Source: Paraburkholderia panacisoli
GTDB taxonomy: Bacteria; Pseudomonadota; Gammaproteobacteria; Burkholderiales; Burkholderiaceae
Direction of reading: 5' to 3'
Assembly: GCF_008369935.1 (NCBI RefSeq)
Contig: NZ_VTUZ01000038.1
Span: forward strand, 35,752-99,751
DNA length: 64,000 nucleotides
Shown: positions 43,148 to 52,251 of the stretch, piece by piece
Position numbering within the stretch: the stretch's first letter is position 1
Layout: each line of letters begins with the position of its first letter
The notes under the pieces: generated by a model
Seen by the model: only the letters and a program-made list of their open reading frames with translations
Databases searched by the model: none
What the model was told of the DNA's origin: nothing
Made by a program: the position numbers and the translations under genes

Positions 43148-44707
43148 ATGGTCAACAAGCACCCGTTGCCGGGAAGCGAGCGAACCGTAGAGCAAGGTTC
43201 AAAGGTGGTTGGGCAGTGCGATCCCGCGGAGCGCATCGAAGTGTTCGTGATGCTGCGCCGTCAGCAGCAGGCGCAGTTCGATGCGCTGATCAGCCGGATC
43301 GAAGCCGGCGACCCGAGCGTCAAGCCGCTGTCGCGCGAGGCGCTCGCGAAAGACTACGGCGCCGCGCCGGACGACGTCGCCAAGGTCAAGGCTTTCGCCG
43401 CCGCGCATGGACTGACGGTGGTCCACGAGGACCTGGCGGCGCGCTCGGTCCTGCTAAGCGGCACGATCGCGCAATTCCAGAGCGCGTTCGAGGTCAAGCT
43501 GGAGAAATTCCAGCATCATACGGCCGGGCAGTTTCGCGGGCGCACGGGCACGATCAGCGTGCCGGACGATCTGCACGGCGTGGTGGAAGCGGTGCTCGGA
43601 CTCGACAACCGGCCCCAGGCGCGGCCGCACTTCCGTATCAGGCCGCCGTTCGTGTCAGCCAGAGCGCATCAGGCGTCGTTCACACCGCCGCAACTCGCGG
43701 CGCTCTACCAGTTTCCTCAAGGCGACGGCGGCGGGCAGTGTGTCGGCATCATCGAACTCGGTGGCGGCTATAACACTGCCGATCTGAAGTCCTATTTCGC
43801 TAGCCTTGGCGTGGCTTCGCCCACGGTGAAGTCGGTCGGCGTCGATCAAGCCGGCAATCATCCGACTGGCGATCCGAACGGGCCGGACGGCGAGGTCACG
43901 CTCGACATCGAAATCGTCGGCGCGATCGTGCCTGGCTCGACCATCGCGGTGTACTTCACGCAGAACAGCGACGCCGGTTTCATCGACGCGGTCAGCCGCG
44001 CGGTGCACGACACGGCCAACAAGCCTTCGGTGATTTCGATCAGTTGGGGCGCGCCGGAGTCGAGCTGGACCAGTCAGTCGCAGAAGGCGTTCAACAGTGT
44101 GTTGCAGAGCGCGGCGGCGCTTGGCGTGACGGTCTGCGCGGCATCGGGCGACAGCGGTTCCAGCGATGGCGCCAGCGGCGGCGATCAGGTCGACTTCCCG
44201 GCGTCGAGTCCCTATGTGCTGGCGTGCGGCGGCACGAGCCTGACGGCGTCGGGCACGTCGATCACGCACGAGGTGGTGTGGAACGACGGCGAGCAGGGTG
44301 GCGCGAGCGGCGGCGGCGTGAGCCAGGCGTTCGCGGTACCGGCATGGCAAAAGGGCTTGTCGGCGACCTCGTCGGGCGGCGGCAAGAAGCCGCTTGGCGG
44401 GCGCGGCGTGCCGGACGTGGCGGGCGACGCGTCCCCTGTCACCGGCTACAGCGTGCTGATCGACGGCACGCAGACGGTGGTCGGCGGCACCAGCGCGGTC
44501 GCGCCGCTGTGGGCGGCGCTGATCGCGCGGATCAACGCGGCGAAGGGGCAGCCCGCCGGCTTCATCAACCCGAAGCTGTACAGCAAGCCGGGCGCGTGCA
44601 ACGACATCACGCAAGGTAACAACGGCAGTTTCGCGGCTGCCGCGGGGTGGGATGCCTGCACGGGGCTGGGCAGCCCCAATGGTCAGAAGGTGGCGGCCGC
44701 ACTATAG
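43148..44707 (+). CDS. S53 sedolisin/kumamolisin-type serine-carboxyl peptidase
   Basis: A 519-residue protein: N-terminal activation domain (about 25-155, ending near HFRIRPPF), then the catalytic domain. Catalytic residues by motif: E249 and D253 (GEVTLDIE), oxyanion D335 (SGDSGSS) and nucleophile S449 (GGTSAVAPLWAA); the C-terminal calcium-site aspartate is in NDITQG. These enzymes work at acid pH and self-activate. No signal peptide is visible, so export route is unclear, as for kumamolisin-like relatives. AGGAGAG lies before the ATG at 43148. An S10 peptidase follows after 125 bp. Confidence 0.93.
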   Translation: MVNKHPLPGSERTVEQGSKVVGQCDPAERIEVFVMLRRQQQAQFDALISRIEAGDPSVKPLSREALAKDYGAAPDDVAKVKAFAAAHGLTVVHEDLAARSVLLSGTIAQFQSAFEVKLEKFQHHTAGQFRGRTGTISVPDDLHGVVEAVLGLDNRPQARPHFRIRPPFVSARAHQASFTPPQLAALYQFPQGDGGGQCVGIIELGGGYNTADLKSYFASLGVASPTVKSVGVDQAGNHPTGDPNGPDGEVTLDIEIVGAIVPGSTIAVYFTQNSDAGFIDAVSRAVHDTANKPSVISISWGAPESSWTSQSQKAFNSVLQSAAALGVTVCAASGDSGSSDGASGGDQVDFPASSPYVLACGGTSLTASGTSITHEVVWNDGEQGGASGGGVSQAFAVPAWQKGLSATSSGGGKKPLGGRGVPDVAGDASPVTGYSVLIDGTQTVVGGTSAVAPLWAALIARINAAKGQPAGFINPKLYSKPGACNDITQGNNGSFAAAAGWDACTGLGSPNGQKVAAAL

Positions 44708-44719
44708 TCTGCAACGCAC

Positions 44720-44797
44720 GCCCCTTCGGGCACCCCTTGCGGGTGTCCAGAAAAGCGTCCCTCGCGGGGCGCATCGAAGGAAGTCCCCTTTGGGGGC
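44720..44797 (+). repeat. Row of four short GC hairpins
   Basis: Four consecutive stem-loops fill the spacer between the S53 and S10 genes: 44720-44731 (GCCC/GGGC), 44731-44745 (CACCC/GGGTG), 44755-44772 (GCGTCCC/GGGGCGC) and 44783-44797 (GTCCCC/GGGGGC). Loops are variations on CTT or TCGC. Likely mRNA processing or attenuation between the two genes. Confidence 0.6.
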
Positions 44798-44832
44798 GGC
44801 CCACAAGACGTGAACGAACCCATGGAGCGATC

Positions 44833-46497
44833 ATGACGAACACAGAGTCAGCTTCCGTTAGTCCGCAGTCACCGCACAATTCTCATGCTTCGGCCGCCGC
44901 GGCTGCTTCGGCCACTTCCAAAACCACGCACAAAGCCGGCGATCAACCGTTCTTCGATCCGGTCGCCTACGGCAACGGACCGGACGATTCCGTCACCGAA
45001 GTCGACGAGACTGCCGCGGTCACGCATCATTCGGTCACGATCGGCGGGCACAAGATCAACTACACGGCGACGGCGGGTCATCTGGTCATCGTCGACCCGA
45101 GCAGTTCGCAGCCCGAAGCCCGCATGTTCTACGTCGCGTTCACGCAGGACAACCAGAAGGAGGAAACCCGCCCGGTGACGTTCTTCTACAACGGCGGCCC
45201 AGGGTCGTCGTCCGTGTTCGTGCTGCTGGGCTCGTTCGCGCCGCGCCGCATCAAGACGTCGATGCCGGGCTTCACGCCGCCCGCGCCGTATTCGATGGAA
45301 GACAATCCGGACAGCCTGCTGGACCGCAGCGACCTGGTGTTCATCAATCCGGTCGGCACCGGCTACTCGGCGGCGATCGCGCCGAAGAAGAACCGCGATT
45401 TCTGGGGCGTCGACCAGGACGCCGACTCGATCAAGCAGTTCATCAAGCGCTTCCTGACGAAAAACAATCGCTGGAATTCGCCGAAGTATCTGTTCGGCGA
45501 ATCGTATGGCACGGCGCGCAGTTGCGTGCTGGCGTATCGCTTGCACGAAGATGGCGTCGATCTGAACGGCATTACGCTGCAATCGTCGATCCTCGATTAC
45601 ACGCAATCCGGCAACCCGGTCGGCACGCTGCCCACGGCGGCCGCGGACGCGTGGTACCACAAGAAGCTCGGCATCGCGCCACGGCCGACCGATCTCGGCG
45701 CGTTCGCCGAGGAAGTCGCGCAATTCGCGCGCACCGATTATCTGGCGGCGCTGCGCAAGTTTCCGACCACCGACTCGGCGACCGTCGAAAAACTGAGCGA
45801 GTACACGGGCATCGACAAAACGAGCCTGCTCGCGTGGAGCCTGGATATCGCGGCCTACGACAGCCGGGGCAATTCGCTGTTTTTGACCACGCTGCTGAAG
45901 TCGCAAGGCCTGGCTCTCGGCGAGTATGACGGCCGGGTGACGGCGATCGAGACGGGCATTGCCGGCAAGATCGACCCGAACTCCGGCGGCAACGACCCGA
46001 CCATGACGGCGGTGACCGGCGTCTATACGACGATGTGGAACGTGTACCTGAACGAGCAGTTGAAGTACACATCGAATTCGTCATTCACCGATCTGAACGA
46101 TCAGGCGTTCAAGTACTGGGATTTCGGTCACATCGACCCGACCGGCGCGCAGAAAGGGCTCGACTCGAAGGGCAACATCATTTTGTACACCGCCGGCGAT
46201 CTTGCCGCCGTGATGGCGCTCAACCCCGATCTGAAGGTGTTGTCGGCGAACGGGTTCTTCGACTACGTGACGCCGTTCTATCAGACCGTGCTCGATCTGC
46301 AGCAGATGCCGCTGCTCAGTCAGCAGGTCCGGCAGAATCTGTCGGCGCGTTTTTATCCGTCGGGGCACATGGTTTATCTCGACGGCGGCTCACGCACCGC
46401 GCTGAAGGCGGACCTCGCGCAGATGTACGACACGACGGTGTCCAACACCCAGGCGCTCGGCCGGATTCGCGCGTTGCAGGCGCGGGTGGCGAAGTAG
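44833..46497 (+). CDS. S10 serine carboxypeptidase
   Basis: A 554-residue alpha/beta-hydrolase peptidase. The oxyanion motif GGPGSS is at 121-126, the nucleophile S224 in GESYG, and the histidine H512 in SGHMVYLDGG; the aspartate should lie near residue 460. These are the S10 (carboxypeptidase Y) hallmarks, releasing C-terminal amino acids at acid pH. No signal peptide is seen; the first 35 residues are Ser/Ala-rich and disordered. Paired with the S53 endopeptidase upstream, giving an endo-plus-exo acid peptidase set. Confidence 0.9.
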   Translation: MTNTESASVSPQSPHNSHASAAAAASATSKTTHKAGDQPFFDPVAYGNGPDDSVTEVDETAAVTHHSVTIGGHKINYTATAGHLVIVDPSSSQPEARMFYVAFTQDNQKEETRPVTFFYNGGPGSSSVFVLLGSFAPRRIKTSMPGFTPPAPYSMEDNPDSLLDRSDLVFINPVGTGYSAAIAPKKNRDFWGVDQDADSIKQFIKRFLTKNNRWNSPKYLFGESYGTARSCVLAYRLHEDGVDLNGITLQSSILDYTQSGNPVGTLPTAAADAWYHKKLGIAPRPTDLGAFAEEVAQFARTDYLAALRKFPTTDSATVEKLSEYTGIDKTSLLAWSLDIAAYDSRGNSLFLTTLLKSQGLALGEYDGRVTAIETGIAGKIDPNSGGNDPTMTAVTGVYTTMWNVYLNEQLKYTSNSSFTDLNDQAFKYWDFGHIDPTGAQKGLDSKGNIILYTAGDLAAVMALNPDLKVLSANGFFDYVTPFYQTVLDLQQMPLLSQQVRQNLSARFYPSGHMVYLDGGSRTALKADLAQMYDTTVSNTQALGRIRALQARVAK

Positions 46498-46793
46498 CGG
46501 CGGGCGCGCTTGCGGTGTGACGCGGGGTAGTGGGGTGGGGCGGCCAGGTCGGCTGACGAGTTGACGTAACGGTGCGCAGAAGCTGTGGGGGCGGCGCGTG
46601 AGCCAGCGCGTCGCCCGCGCGGCGAAGTCGCCCGCTCGCCGTCGTACTGCCCATTCGATAACGCGCTGCGCAAACCACCGGGCAACCGCCGGCGCCGAAC
46701 GCGCGAGTGCCGCTTTTGTACGGCAGGATTTTGAATGTGTTTTAATTGCCCTGCGAATTGAACTATTGCGTGCTGCAACCGGCGCGCCGACGA

Positions 46794-47519
46794 ATGAACG
46801 CAGGCATTGCAGACACGCGTCGCACCGACCTTTCCGGCGACCCAGCCCGAGGCATCCATGCGGTAATTGCACCCACGCTCGCGCGGGCCGGTTGCACGAC
46901 GCGGCGTGCGTTGCTGATGGGCCTCTCCACGATCCTCGCGTTGCGGATCGGCATCGTGCACGCGCAGCTCAGCGGCATGCTCGACCATCGCGTCACACAG
47001 CAATCGGTGGGCGAAACGATTTGCCGTCCCGGCTACGCGGACGCGGTCGCGCCGCCTTTCGACGAACTGATGGCGCACAAAGATCGCATGCTGGCTGCGC
47101 GCGGCATCGATGCCGAGGACGGCTCCGCCTTCGCGCTCGACCGGCGTGTGCCGATCGTGCTCGGCGGCTCGCCGGACGCGCCCGCCAATCTCGACCTGCT
47201 GCCGTGGGCGGGTCATCAGGGCGAGCGCCGCAAGGCGCGTGCGGCGGTCATGCTCAAGCGGTGCGTCTGCGAGGGCAAGCTGAGTCTCGCGCAGGCGCAA
47301 GCGGCGATCGTCGGGAACTGGTCGTTGGTTTATTCGGGCTTCGGCCAGACGTCGTGCAACGTGAGCCGCCTCGACGTCGCCGCTGGCGATGATGGCGGCG
47401 ACAACGGGTTCGAAAGCGATGGCGATAAAGACGACAGCGACGCAGGCAGCGTCCGGGGCGCCGAGCGTGCCGGTGCGCCCTCAGGTCACACACCGCGTCG
47501 CACCTCTGCGCCGTCCTGA
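46794..47519 (+). CDS. Exported protein related to HNH-associated VTQxTIxQTIC family, histidines lost
   Basis: A 241-residue protein. A hydrophobic segment (ALLMGLSTILALRIGIVHAQ, after an Arg pair) acts as signal or anchor. Then VTQQSVGETICRPGYADAV and LGGSPDAPANLDLLP, followed by CEGKLSLAQAQAAIVGNW. Relatives have VTQ-TIxQTIC, EDHLIPLELGGAPxDPRNLWPEP and a VCxG...AQxxI segment and look like small nuclease-fold proteins; here the central DH/LIPLE portion reads LDRRVPIVL, so the metal-binding histidine is gone. A very acidic tail (Asp/Gly-rich) ends it. The start is uncertain; ATG 46746 is also in frame. Confidence 0.5.
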   Translation: MNAGIADTRRTDLSGDPARGIHAVIAPTLARAGCTTRRALLMGLSTILALRIGIVHAQLSGMLDHRVTQQSVGETICRPGYADAVAPPFDELMAHKDRMLAARGIDAEDGSAFALDRRVPIVLGGSPDAPANLDLLPWAGHQGERRKARAAVMLKRCVCEGKLSLAQAQAAIVGNWSLVYSGFGQTSCNVSRLDVAAGDDGGDNGFESDGDKDDSDAGSVRGAERAGAPSGHTPRRTSAPS

Positions 47520-47596
47520 TCGATCATTCGCGCATATTCAGGCAGGCTGCCTTGTGGTTCGCGGCCTGCCGTCCTTCACTATTTCGGAGAATCACC

Positions 47597-47959
47597 ATGA
47601 CCCATTCACGTGTTGCAGCAGTGGCGCTCACTATCGGCTGCCTGTTCAGCAGTGCCGCCGCGCTTGCCGCCGACCCCGTAGCTTGCGGCAAAGCCGACGC
47701 GTTGCAGATTCGCGGCGATGTCCCCGCCGCAATCAGCTTCGATGTGTACCGGCAATTGCGGCCGTTGAACGCGCAACGTATTGCGTTGTTCCAGTCGGCA
47801 GGTGAGGTCAAACATTTGCCGGACGGTCTGGCGGTCTGTCAGATCGCCGACGACGGCGTCGACGATCCGTCCGCAGTGCTGGTTCAGTTGCCGCAGGGCA
47901 AGAATGCGTGGTGGGTAAGCTCGGCCAACGTACAAGCGGCGGATCAGACGACGGACTGA
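47597..47959 (+). CDS. Small exported hypothetical protein
   Basis: A 120-residue protein. Signal peptide to about residue 25 (ALTIGCLFSSAAALAADP), followed by a mature part with cysteines at about 30 and 80 that may form a disulphide. CGGAG precedes the ATG at 47597. No family recognised. Follows the preceding exported protein by 77 bp in the same direction. Confidence 0.6.
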   Translation: MTHSRVAAVALTIGCLFSSAAALAADPVACGKADALQIRGDVPAAISFDVYRQLRPLNAQRIALFQSAGEVKHLPDGLAVCQIADDGVDDPSAVLVQLPQGKNAWWVSSANVQAADQTTD

Positions 47960-47982
47960 TTCCGTCGATCGACCCGTTTTTT
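47949..47982 (+). terminator. Weak terminator at the end of the small exported protein gene
   Basis: A 7-bp perfect stem CGACGGA/TCCGTCG (47949-47955 and 47961-47967) overlaps the stop codon and is followed after nine bases by T6 (47977-47982). The spacing is loose for a Rho-independent site. Confidence 0.4.
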
Positions 47983-48258
47983 GCGCAAGTCCCAGCCAGG
48001 ACGCCGTGGCGATGCGAGCCGCGGCCCGTTTTTTTCGAATTCCCTTGCGGTGCCCGTTTTGCCGCCGAAGCATTGTCGGCGTTTGCGCTGCATTAAATGA
48101 ATAGATGTTTTGCTGTCGGCAATACCGTTTATTCGGGTACAGTGCATTAATGACGATCTTCCAGTCGGTTTTTGTGCTACTGATGTTGCAGCGCTATGAC
48201 CGAACGCGGCTATTTGGTGACTAGCTGAACACGTGACGAATTCGCAGAGGAGATTCAG

Positions 48259-48417
48259 ATGATTGCCTTCTATCTGTCATTGATCGCTTTGGGCGCTGCC
48301 GGTGCTGCAGTGATCCGCGAACTCGCCGCGAAGCAAACGAAACAACGTGCCGCGCTGCGCCCGGTGCGTATCCAGACCGCGGATCGACCCACGAGCCACA
48401 ACGCGCGTCGAGGGTAG
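48259..48417 (+). CDS. Short predicted membrane protein
   Basis: A 52-residue protein: one N-terminal hydrophobic helix (MIAFYLSLIALGAAGAAVIR) and a basic tail (KQTKQRAALRPVRIQTADR). A strong ribosome site (AGAGGAG) lies 8 bp before the ATG, and it ends 5 bp before the RRM-like gene, so both are probably translated from one mRNA. Function unknown. Confidence 0.6.
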   Translation: MIAFYLSLIALGAAGAAVIRELAAKQTKQRAALRPVRIQTADRPTSHNARRG

Positions 48418-48422
48418 GCCGC

Positions 48423-48686
48423 ATGAACCTCATCGTGCGCAACATCGCGGAGTCGTGTAGCGAGCAGCAGGTGCGGGACTTCCTCAAGCGTGAACTCGGG
48501 CACTACGCGAAAAACGTCGAGGTGATCGACGCCGGCAAACCCGGCGCCTACGCCACGGTCGAACTGGACGCGAACGTCCCCTATGTCGGCGACGTGATCG
48601 CGCGTCAGATTCACGGCAAGCATCTGGGCGGCCAGACGCTCGAAGCGAGCGCCGATCTGTTTACCGACGAACCGCCCGCGCAGTAA
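48423..48686 (+). CDS. RRM-like small protein
   Basis: An 87-residue protein with a beta-alpha-beta-beta-alpha-beta pattern: NLIVRNIAESCSEQQVRDFL (RNP2-like first strand), then GAYATVEL at the RNP1 position, then a second helix. Aromatic RNP residues are mostly absent apart from Y52, so RNA binding is possible but not proven. Starts 5 bp after the short membrane protein gene. Converges with nadE. Confidence 0.6.
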   Translation: MNLIVRNIAESCSEQQVRDFLKRELGHYAKNVEVIDAGKPGAYATVELDANVPYVGDVIARQIHGKHLGGQTLEASADLFTDEPPAQ

Positions 48687-48806
48687 CCGGCTGCCCGACA
48701 TCCCGCGAATGCGGCGCGCGGCGTGAACGCGGGTTGACTAGCGGATTCAAGCCCCGCACGCTTGCCGGGTTTGCGTCGTTGGCGCTTGCGCGGCGTCTCT
48801 TCCTGT

Positions 48807-49667
48807 TTATTCTTCGCCCGGCTGCGCCGGCCAGTCAAACGGTGTGTACGGCAACGCCCGCTTGTGACGCGTCACGTTGTAGAAACGCATGATGGTCTCG
48901 CGCGCGGCGTCGCTGACTGGTTTGCGTTCCAGGAAGTCGTCGATCAGGTCGTACGGGATGCCGTAGGCGTCTTCATCGGGACGCAGCGGACGCAGCATTT
49001 CGAGGTCGGCGGTCGGCACCTTGTGCGCCAACGTTTCGGGCGCGCCCAGTGCCTTCGCCACCGCACGCACGCGGCGCTTGTTCAGCCCGGCGAGCGGCAG
49101 CACGTCGGCGCCGCCGTCGCCGAACTTGGTGAAGAAGCCCATCACCGACTCGGCCGCGTGGTCGGTGCCGATCACCACCCCGGCCCGTGCGCCGGCCACC
49201 GCATATTGCGCGATCATTCGCTGCCGCGCCTTGATATTGCCGTGCACGAAATCCTGTTGCACTTCGTCCTTGAATAACACGCCGCCGTTATCCAGCGCGG
49301 CGAGCGTCGCATCCGCGGCGGGTTTGATGTCGATGAGGAGATTTTCGTCCGCGCGAATAAAGCTTAACGCCAGCAGCGCATCGGCTTCGTCTTTCTGCTT
49401 TCCGTAAGGCAAACGTATAGCGACAAAATGCGCGTCGTAATTGTCAGCGCGTAATTTTTCGACGGCGAGTTGTGCAAGGCGCCCAGAGGTGGTCGAATCG
49501 ACACCGCCGCTAATGCCAAGCACATAAGTTTTCAGGCCGCTCTCGCGCAGATAGTTCGCCAGAAACTCGACCCGGCGCGTGATTTCCCGTTCGGCATCGA
49601 ACTCGGCGGCGACGTGCATTTCAGCGGCGATGCTTGCCTGGCGGGCGATGGGGTCTTGTTGCGTCAT
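48807..49667 (-). CDS. nadE: Ammonia-dependent NAD synthetase
   Basis: A 286-residue enzyme converting nicotinic-acid adenine dinucleotide to NAD with ATP and ammonia. The PP-loop SGGVDS lies at 53-58 and GTDHAAESVMGFFTKFGDGG later. No nitrilase (glutaminase) domain is present, so it uses free ammonia. Length matches the short NadE class. Divergent from the L,D-transpeptidase gene. Confidence 0.95.
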   Translation of the reverse strand: MTQQDPIARQASIAAEMHVAAEFDAEREITRRVEFLANYLRESGLKTYVLGISGGVDSTTSGRLAQLAVEKLRADNYDAHFVAIRLPYGKQKDEADALLALSFIRADENLLIDIKPAADATLAALDNGGVLFKDEVQQDFVHGNIKARQRMIAQYAVAGARAGVVIGTDHAAESVMGFFTKFGDGGADVLPLAGLNKRRVRAVAKALGAPETLAHKVPTADLEMLRPLRPDEDAYGIPYDLIDDFLERKPVSDAARETIMRFYNVTRHKRALPYTPFDWPAQPGEE

Positions 49668-50185
49668 GATTTCTTTCTGCTCCTCGCGCGCTTACGCTTT
49701 GTCAGCAATGAACGCTCGCGCGCCGATAAGATAAATAGCGAACCCGCGAGCGGGTGGGGGCGACGCAGTTAAGCCAGCAACGAAAGGTGCATCGGTCTCG
49801 GGGATTTATCATCGAAATCGGCTTTAACGCATGCAATACATTTTTATAAAACTGTCTTGCGGATCATCAAATAAGTCCAGCTTTTATGGCGGGATTCACA
49901 GATCGTCCGCAACTTTATCGACAGAATGCAAACCGCTTAGTAACATCCTCGTTCCGAGCGCCGCGTGACCCGGCGAGCAGTCAATAATAATCAGGTTTGC
50001 TCTAGTACGCGATGAACTACCCAAATCGGCCTGGCCAGCCTGTATTGGACCGCCTGACTTCCGCTTCGATAGTTCATCCGTGCGACGAAGCGGGCTTGCG
50101 GCAATCGTGCTGCGAGTCGCGTGCGTCGCGGTTCACCCGTGTTGATCGTGTAGCCTGCGTTGCTCGTGTGACGCGCGTCCGGGTC
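49668..50185. other. Intergenic region between nadE and the transpeptidase
   Basis: 518 bp. It includes an AT-rich stretch (about 49800-50010) that should carry divergent promoters. No gene is supported. An in-frame start at 50012 would add 58 residues of Arg/Val-rich non-conserved sequence to the transpeptidase. Confidence 0.45.
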
Positions 50186-51151
50186 ATGCATGCCGTGCAT
50201 GTCTTCCGTTTTCCAGCGCGCGCACTGGCCGCCGCACTCTGTGCGATCTCGTGCGCCGCTGCGCTGGCCGCGCCGGCTCGCGGACCCGCGTTGCCGGCGG
50301 CCGACCAGGACGCGGCGGGCCGGCCGGCCGTTGCCGTCAACGCGTCCGCGGTTGCCGCGCCCGATGCGGCCGGCGTCGTCGATCCGCGCCGCGCGTTTCT
50401 GCTGCGCGACGTGTTCGCGCGAACCGTGACGCGGCAGTTGAAAGTGCCGGCAGCCGAACAGCGCGCTTACGCCAATCGTCTGGAAGCGGCGCTCAATGCG
50501 AACACGCTCGGCAACCTGTCGGGCGAGTACGTCGCGCTGGTGGATCGCAACGCGAACGTGCAGGCGTTTTTCATTTACTTCCGCGCCGCTCCGGCCGACA
50601 GCTGGCAGATCATCGGCGCGTCGCCGGTGTCGACCGGCCGGCCCGGCGAATACGACCATTTCATCACGCCGCTCGGCGTGTTCGAACATACGCCCGGCAA
50701 CATGGATTTCCGCTCCGAGGGCACGCAGAACGAGAACCACATTCGCGGCTACGGCCAGCGCGATATGCGGATCTTCGACCTCGGCTGGGCGCAGGGGGAA
50801 CGCGGCTGGGGCAAAGGCGGCGTATCGCAGATGCGCTTCCAGATGCATGCGACCGACCCTGACCGGCTCGAACCGGTTCTCGGCATTCGCCACTCTAAGG
50901 GCTGTGTGCGGATACCCGCGTCGCTCAATACGTTTCTCGACCACTACGGCATTCTCGATGCCGAATATGCGGCGCTGATCGACACGGGGAAATCGCTGTG
51001 GGTGTTGAAAAGCGATCGGCAGATCATGCCGTGGGCGGGGCGTTACATCGCGGTGGTGGATTCGCAGCGCAAGGGCCGGCCGGCGTGGGCGCCGGCGCCC
51101 GGCAGCAAGGCGCGCGCGAAAGTGCCGGCCGGCGCGGATACCGCCGATTGA
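50186..51151 (+). CDS. L,D-transpeptidase family (YkuD) exported protein
   Basis: About 321 residues. A signal peptide (VFRFPARALAAALCAISCAA) and an Ala-rich linker precede the catalytic domain, which ends with HSKGCVRIPASL; the cysteine in that motif is the YkuD nucleophile and the histidine about two residues before is conserved. These enzymes form 3-3 peptidoglycan crosslinks or attach lipoproteins. I favour ATG 50186 because the signal peptide starts there, but its ribosome site is weak. Confidence 0.8.
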   Translation: MHAVHVFRFPARALAAALCAISCAAALAAPARGPALPAADQDAAGRPAVAVNASAVAAPDAAGVVDPRRAFLLRDVFARTVTRQLKVPAAEQRAYANRLEAALNANTLGNLSGEYVALVDRNANVQAFFIYFRAAPADSWQIIGASPVSTGRPGEYDHFITPLGVFEHTPGNMDFRSEGTQNENHIRGYGQRDMRIFDLGWAQGERGWGKGGVSQMRFQMHATDPDRLEPVLGIRHSKGCVRIPASLNTFLDHYGILDAEYAALIDTGKSLWVLKSDRQIMPWAGRYIAVVDSQRKGRPAWAPAPGSKARAKVPAGADTAD

Positions 51152-51229
51152 TTCACGGCTGCCTGGCGCTCGACGAGCGGCTTGACGGTGCCCGTATGAG
51201 CGCCTTGACGAGCGGCCTCGCGAGCGCCT

Positions 51230-52102
51230 TCACGAGCGCGCCAGCAGCACACCCGCCAGCGCGACCGCAAACCCCGCGATCTGCACCGGCAGCAGCGTTT
51301 CGCCGAAGCCGAGATAGCCTTGGAGCGCGGCGAGCGGCGGCGCGAGGAACATCAGCGCGGTGGCGCGCGCCGCATCGCCGCGCCTGACCATCCACACCAA
51401 CAACGTGACGCTGATGCCCGAAAGCATCACGACGCCCCACGCGAGCGACGCCCACAAGGCGGCCGAAGCAATCCAGCGATGCTCGCCGAGCGCGAGCGCA
51501 AGCACGGCCGCGACGAGCGCCGCGCCGACATTTTGCACAGCGCTCGCGCTGCGGATATCGGCCTTCGCGAGCGAGGTCTTCTGAAACAGCGTACCCGCCG
51601 TGATCGACGCGACCGCCACGATCGAGATGAACACGACCAGCCACGCAGGCGCGTTGCCATGTGAGGCCGGCGGCGCGGCCGCGGCGAGCTTCGGTTCGAG
51701 CACCAGCACGACGCCCGCGAGGCCCAGCGCCATGCCGGTCCAGCCGCGCCGCGACAGACGCTCGCCGAACAGCGGCGCCGCGACGGCGGCCGTCGCGAGC
51801 GGCTGCAGCGCGCCGAGCAAGGCCATCACCCCGGCGCTCAGGCCTTGGGCGACGGCCCAGTAGCCGGCGCCGAGATAGACGCCTTGCAGCAGCGCACCCG
51901 CAGCCAGATGCTTGCCGAAGTCGCGGCCGGTCGGCCACGCCGTGCGTGCGGCGATCGCAGCAAGCGCGAAAATCAGCGCGGTCCCGCCAAAGCGCGCGAG
52001 CAGGAACAGATTGGGATCGGCGTAGGGCGTGATCGCGCGGGCAACCACGAAACCGGTCGACCACAGCACGACGAAGACAGCGGCAATCAGAGAGGCGAAC
52101 AT
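51230..52102 (-). CDS. EamA/DMT-family transporter
   Basis: A 290-residue protein with ten hydrophobic helices in two EamA repeats (first half up to about 140 ending at an LEPKLA linker, second beginning near the WLVVFISIVAVASITAGTLF segment). Probable metabolite or drug exporter. ATG at 52102. Isolated, oriented like the downstream UbiB-like gene. Confidence 0.9.
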   Translation of the reverse strand: MFASLIAAVFVVLWSTGFVVARAITPYADPNLFLLARFGGTALIFALAAIAARTAWPTGRDFGKHLAAGALLQGVYLGAGYWAVAQGLSAGVMALLGALQPLATAAVAAPLFGERLSRRGWTGMALGLAGVVLVLEPKLAAAAPPASHGNAPAWLVVFISIVAVASITAGTLFQKTSLAKADIRSASAVQNVGAALVAAVLALALGEHRWIASAALWASLAWGVVMLSGISVTLLVWMVRRGDAARATALMFLAPPLAALQGYLGFGETLLPVQIAGFAVALAGVLLARS

Positions 52103-52251
52103 CGGAAGGGATGGGGTGAAAAAGCCGCCATCTTGTCGGGATGTGCGTGGGGTGTCTTGTTTGAAGCTGCAATTCGTCCAGAGGGAGCGGGCGGCGCTGG
52201 GAGCGGGGGGCGGCGCGCGTGCTGGGCGGCTCTACCGGTAGCGGCCGCCCA

